A stretch of DNA of 64,000 nucleotides, from assembly GCA_949286215.1 (NCBI GenBank), contig CASDYX010000006.1, forward strand, positions 54,348 to 118,347, written 5' to 3'. Under the pieces are notes generated by a model. That model did not search any database, was not told where the DNA came from, and saw only the letters and a program-made list of their open reading frames with translations. The DNA is from an uncultured Pseudomonadota bacterium. Its GTDB lineage: Bacteria > Pseudomonadota > Alphaproteobacteria > RF32 > CAG-239. Position numbers and translations under genes: made by a program. Positions 61,901 through 64,000 of the stretch are shown one piece after another. Position 1 is the first letter of the stretch; every line of letters starts with the position of its first letter.

Positions 61901-64000
61901 CTCAAAATTCGGGTACAATTAATGTATCGGGTAACTCTGAAAACACCAATAATTCCACTTATGGAATTTTTGTGAACGGAGGAAATGGAATTAACCTTGG
62001 TTCTATTAATATGTATGCGGATAATGCTTATGGCTTATATGATGCTGCCGGCGGGGATATTACGAATAATGTTAAACTTGGACAGATTTCTGAAATCAAT
62101 TTGTTTGGAAATAAATCCGTAGGTATGCAAACGACCAGTGGTACTGCTCAGAACTTTGGTACTATAAATGTTGGCGTACAAGATGAAGACGGTGTTATTC
62201 ATGGCGGAAATGAGTCAACAGCCATGGTTTCTGGTGAAGGAGGTCATGCTTATAATACCGGAATTATTAACCTGAATGGTAATGATTCCATTGGTATGTT
62301 TACTGACGGAGGTTCTATACAAAATACACTTAATGGTGTCATAAATGTTAACGGAAGCGGCAACACTGTATTTAAGACAAGCAATGGCGGGCAAGCTTAT
62401 AATTATGGTACAATCGTTATTAATACTGATGATTACGAATTATTTACAACCACCGATGAAGATGGCGGAAACTTCACTAATGAAGGAATAATTACGGCTA
62501 ACTCCTCCAGCTCTCAAGTAATTACAGCTGGTGATGGATCTACTATTAACAATTCCGGAAATATTAATTTAAACGGTAACAATAGTTATGTTGTTTATGT
62601 CAAAGGTACAGGATCTGCAACAAATTCTGGCACAATTACGATTGATGAAGGCAGCAATAATTCTTACGGACTTTATGTCGATGACACCGCCACCGGTAGT
62701 GCAATTAATAACACCAATGCAAATATAATTGTAAATGGTGAAAATTCATCCGGAATGTATATTGCCTCAGCGACTTCGACTGAAGGAATTACTAATAAAG
62801 GCAAAATTACAGTATCTGGAGATGGCTCTATTGGAATGGGTTCATCAGCGAATGCTAAAGTTACCAACTCTGGAACTATTGATATGCAAGGTGGCAGTGC
62901 TGCTATTAAAGCTTCAGGGGGAACTATTACCAACTCATCTTCGGGTAATATAATCACATCAGAAACCTCTGGAGCTAACGGTATAGCTATAAATGCAGGC
63001 ACAGGTTCGGCAACTGTTACCAATGATGGTAAAATTACCATTAATGGCAGCGGCAACGGAATTATCGCTGATTCCGCAAACATTACTAATAATGGAGAAA
63101 TTTCGGTTAATACGGGAGCTGGTATTAACCTAAGCAAAGGTGAAGTTTCTAATAAGGGCGTCATTACTGTTTCCGGAGATAGCGGTTCTGGTATTGTTTC
63201 GGGAGGAACAGCAACAAATAATGAAGATGGGGAAATATATGTTACTGGTAACAGTGCAAAAGGCATGAATATTACAACCAGTGGAACAGGAACAAATAAT
63301 TCCCAAATTAGCGTTGATGGAGAAAATGCTTTCGGTATGAAAGCTACGCAAGGAACAGCCACAAATGAAGCAACTATAAATGTAAATGAAGAAAGTGCTG
63401 CTGGCTTATTTGCTGATGGTGGTAATGTTGAGAACTCGTCTTCAGGTGTCTTGAAATTAACTACCAGTGGTAGTGTTGGTATTTTGGTTAATAGTGGTTC
63501 AGGAACGAATAGCGGAACTATTGATCTTTCTAAGCAAGGAACTATTGGTTTACAAGCGAATGGAGGTAAAGCAACAAATGAAGCTTCTTTAACTGTGAAT
63601 GGTTCGGAAGCCATAGGATTATTCGCTAATGGTGGTAATGTTGAAAATAAGGCTACAATTACTGTATCTAATGGCGGAAAAGCTGCAATTGAAGTAGCTG
63701 CAGGCTCAGGAACGAATAGCGGAACTATTGATGTTAGCGCCAGCGATGCCAGCGGAATACTCGTTACAGGAGGAAGCGCTACCAATTCCAACGCAATTAA
63801 CGTATCTGGAACAGTTTCTTCAGGAATGTCTGTATCTGGTGGAACTGATATAAATTCCGGTACAATTTCGGTAACAGGAACGAATGCTGTCGGCATGAGT
63901 TCATCTGATAGTGGTTCTGCTACTAATTCAAATACAATTAATGTCTCTGTTAGTAACGGCATCGGAATGTTTGCAGATGGAGGAAACGTTACCAACGGAA
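58993..64000 (+). CDS. Giant repetitive surface protein, N-terminal part (open at right edge)
   Basis: At least 1669 residues, continuing past the window; no stop codon in frame. A signal peptide ends after SAQA (residue 30). Residues about 37-96 resemble one and a half ankyrin repeats (SLASQGNVRALRAAVQRGMN and DRYGNTGLCH). A membrane-like helix (about 144-161, WVIGGLLLAGGIAALVLS) is followed by an acidic DDDD cluster. From about residue 220 onwards the protein is made of roughly 20-25-residue repeats with the pattern T-N-x-G-T-I-x-V-x-G-x3-G-M/I, rich in Gly, Asn, Ser, Thr and lacking Cys. This is typical of parallel beta-helix passengers. A C-terminal transporter domain would lie outside. 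Long repeats vary between copies, so this looks old and diversified, not a recent tandem array. SD is weak (GGTGG). Confidence 0.88.
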   Translation, partial: MKVKFFNFKSLVTYVTIVAFYFATTLSAQALPLRPISLAQMYSLASQGNVRALRAAVQRGMNIDATDRYGNTGLCHSIYQNNYTAYNAFHASGANPRHPCIQNIPPEQYDYFMASSRATPITATPRDAYKEFADGEFVFSTTTWVIGGLLLAGGIAALVLSGDDDDKNHHYFFPQDDTFTPTDDSLGALVGTKTPDNPTTSPYDPVKFDKGVNTEDFTLDNDSQILVDGEQKNLSEVIDFGNSVLEYTPYLQVAMKAIDGEKVVNGQTPLSGSDVGTTITLKNNTAGLVALHNADAINNNTLKIIAKNGTIGMIASDNSLAQNVGNIDISFQGTASVDQVIGMYADTSSSAVNDGTITGNVISENSAGTLIGMEGRLINQVQNPTTTAPSLITNNGKITLNVSAAPSQTISTALVGMGTYLENDFLTGSKLVRRTGNIDMTNNGQINLNVNLGDSGSYDSSQVNLYDGTGGIIGMRADAHTNAVNNGAINLTIAPESASSVTNAHAGMLSVHGGSIKNNQSIFVEGGIGGYGMLGIRGSGTNSEFNTLNPTLLNEVGATITVNSVDGFGMATRHGGTVTNQGNIIMGEKSTGLQVNAGTGTNEGLILLNNSGTGMAIRKNTASEEGTVNNSSTASITNSKGATITIHKANGASGMFIEDGTAINNGTININGTASATTTESSYGIQAENGKISNTGTINVDVLMSGDAQSYGIYGENAATIDNSGNIIFAQKGIGTYTTSGTNTNSGSITMNGIGSTGMSSDSGAILNTGTISLVSGTGIQSNTGQVTNQGEISITNGTGSIGISSSSDILNEKDAKIEITGANSTGILIGENGSATNNGDIILQSNQDSTENYGIKSEGGADAFIINNGNIVLNGYKYAKEKEIGYGMYIATGEAVNNKSISINDMYGYGMSSDSGMLTNNDTIDLSNGGYGIKSNTGSVFNSKGATITITNTNTQASSYGIAVETGTAQNSGTINVSGNSENTNNSTYGIFVNGGNGINLGSINMYADNAYGLYDAAGGDITNNVKLGQISEINLFGNKSVGMQTTSGTAQNFGTINVGVQDEDGVIHGGNESTAMVSGEGGHAYNTGIINLNGNDSIGMFTDGGSIQNTLNGVINVNGSGNTVFKTSNGGQAYNYGTIVINTDDYELFTTTDEDGGNFTNEGIITANSSSSQVITAGDGSTINNSGNINLNGNNSYVVYVKGTGSATNSGTITIDEGSNNSYGLYVDDTATGSAINNTNANIIVNGENSSGMYIASATSTEGITNKGKITVSGDGSIGMGSSANAKVTNSGTIDMQGGSAAIKASGGTITNSSSGNIITSETSGANGIAINAGTGSATVTNDGKITINGSGNGIIADSANITNNGEISVNTGAGINLSKGEVSNKGVITVSGDSGSGIVSGGTATNNEDGEIYVTGNSAKGMNITTSGTGTNNSQISVDGENAFGMKATQGTATNEATINVNEESAAGLFADGGNVENSSSGVLKLTTSGSVGILVNSGSGTNSGTIDLSKQGTIGLQANGGKATNEASLTVNGSEAIGLFANGGNVENKATITVSNGGKAAIEVAAGSGTNSGTIDVSASDASGILVTGGSATNSNAINVSGTVSSGMSVSGGTDINSGTISVTGTNAVGMSSSDSGSATNSNTINVSVSNGIGMFADGGNVTNG

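Noticed and set aside
62673..63995. A 440-codon open frame on the minus strand, rich in Pro, Val and Ala
   Set aside because: It is the antisense image of the repetitive surface protein; the repeat composition (Gly/Asn/Thr codons) avoids stops on the other strand. It has no SD and no family features.

Overview
The window reads as a chromosomal segment of an AT-rich, Gram-negative alphaproteobacterium that lives without oxygen, probably host- or gut-associated. The alphaproteobacterial signal comes from gene order and families: dusB-trkA-hfq-hflX, MlaD followed by a DUF2155 protein, tpiA-secG-pyrG-(insert)-kdsA-recO, a PpiD-type foldase divergent from tpiA, and a tiny DUF6898-like gene. The anaerobic signal comes from an [FeFe]-hydrogenase maturase (HydE), a rubrerythrin, a flavodiiron protein and a PerR/Fur-type regulator between them. 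No plasmid or phage core genes and no CRISPR array were seen.

Layout. 1-2.5 kb: HD phosphohydrolase, a gene-poor stretch with an orphan hairpin, a compact GC-rich palindromic island and a duplicated tRNA-Lys 3' end, then two LprI-like periplasmic proteins. 2.5-8.2 kb (minus): PAS histidine kinase and a four-gene Gld-like ABC system. 8.4-11.5 kb (plus): two MlaD proteins, a DUF2155 protein with an acidic tail, a glycosyltransferase. 11.5-22.9 kb (minus): lipoprotein, hflX, hfq, trkA, dusB, a 193-aa unknown, a 1331-aa membrane coiled-coil protein, a 59-aa gene and a 683-aa hydrolase/ankyrin-like protein; the ntrBC/ntrYX genes usual beside dusB and trkA are absent. 22.9-32.2 kb (minus): parC, recO, kdsA, two paralogous unknowns, an array of five GC-rich hairpins, pyrG, secG, tpiA. 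32.3-35.1 kb (plus): ppiD and a pair of small membrane paralogues. 35.2-37.6 kb (minus): small membrane protein and SulP transporter. 37.7-42.1 kb (plus): hydE, MATE exporter, three lipoproteins of Bacteroidota character. 42.2-45.2 kb: the oxygen-defence cluster and a cold-shock gene. 45.3-48.5 kb (plus): periplasmic protein, pentapeptide protein, archaeal-type proS, EF-hand protein. 48.5-54.7 kb: anmK, an unknown, a ParB-like/glycosyltransferase/small-alarmone-hydrolase-like operon, and glycerol-1-phosphate dehydrogenase with a HAD phosphatase. 54.8-58.8 kb: Hsp20 with an RpoH-like promoter, a GC-richer membrane protein that looks acquired, and a GDYXXLXY/DUF2157 pair. 58.99 kb to the right edge: one enormous, still open surface protein made of short glycine/asparagine-rich repeats.

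A theme links the accessory genes. Core genes mostly carry a clear Shine-Dalgarno sequence, while at least eight accessory genes have purely AT-rich leaders with none, as is usual in Bacteroidota. The best candidates for undescribed biology are the five-hairpin array with its downstream paralogue pair (26.8-29.2 kb), the overlapping palindromes behind the rubrerythrin gene (44.4 kb), the glycerol-1-phosphate dehydrogenase/phosphatase pair, and the giant repeat protein.
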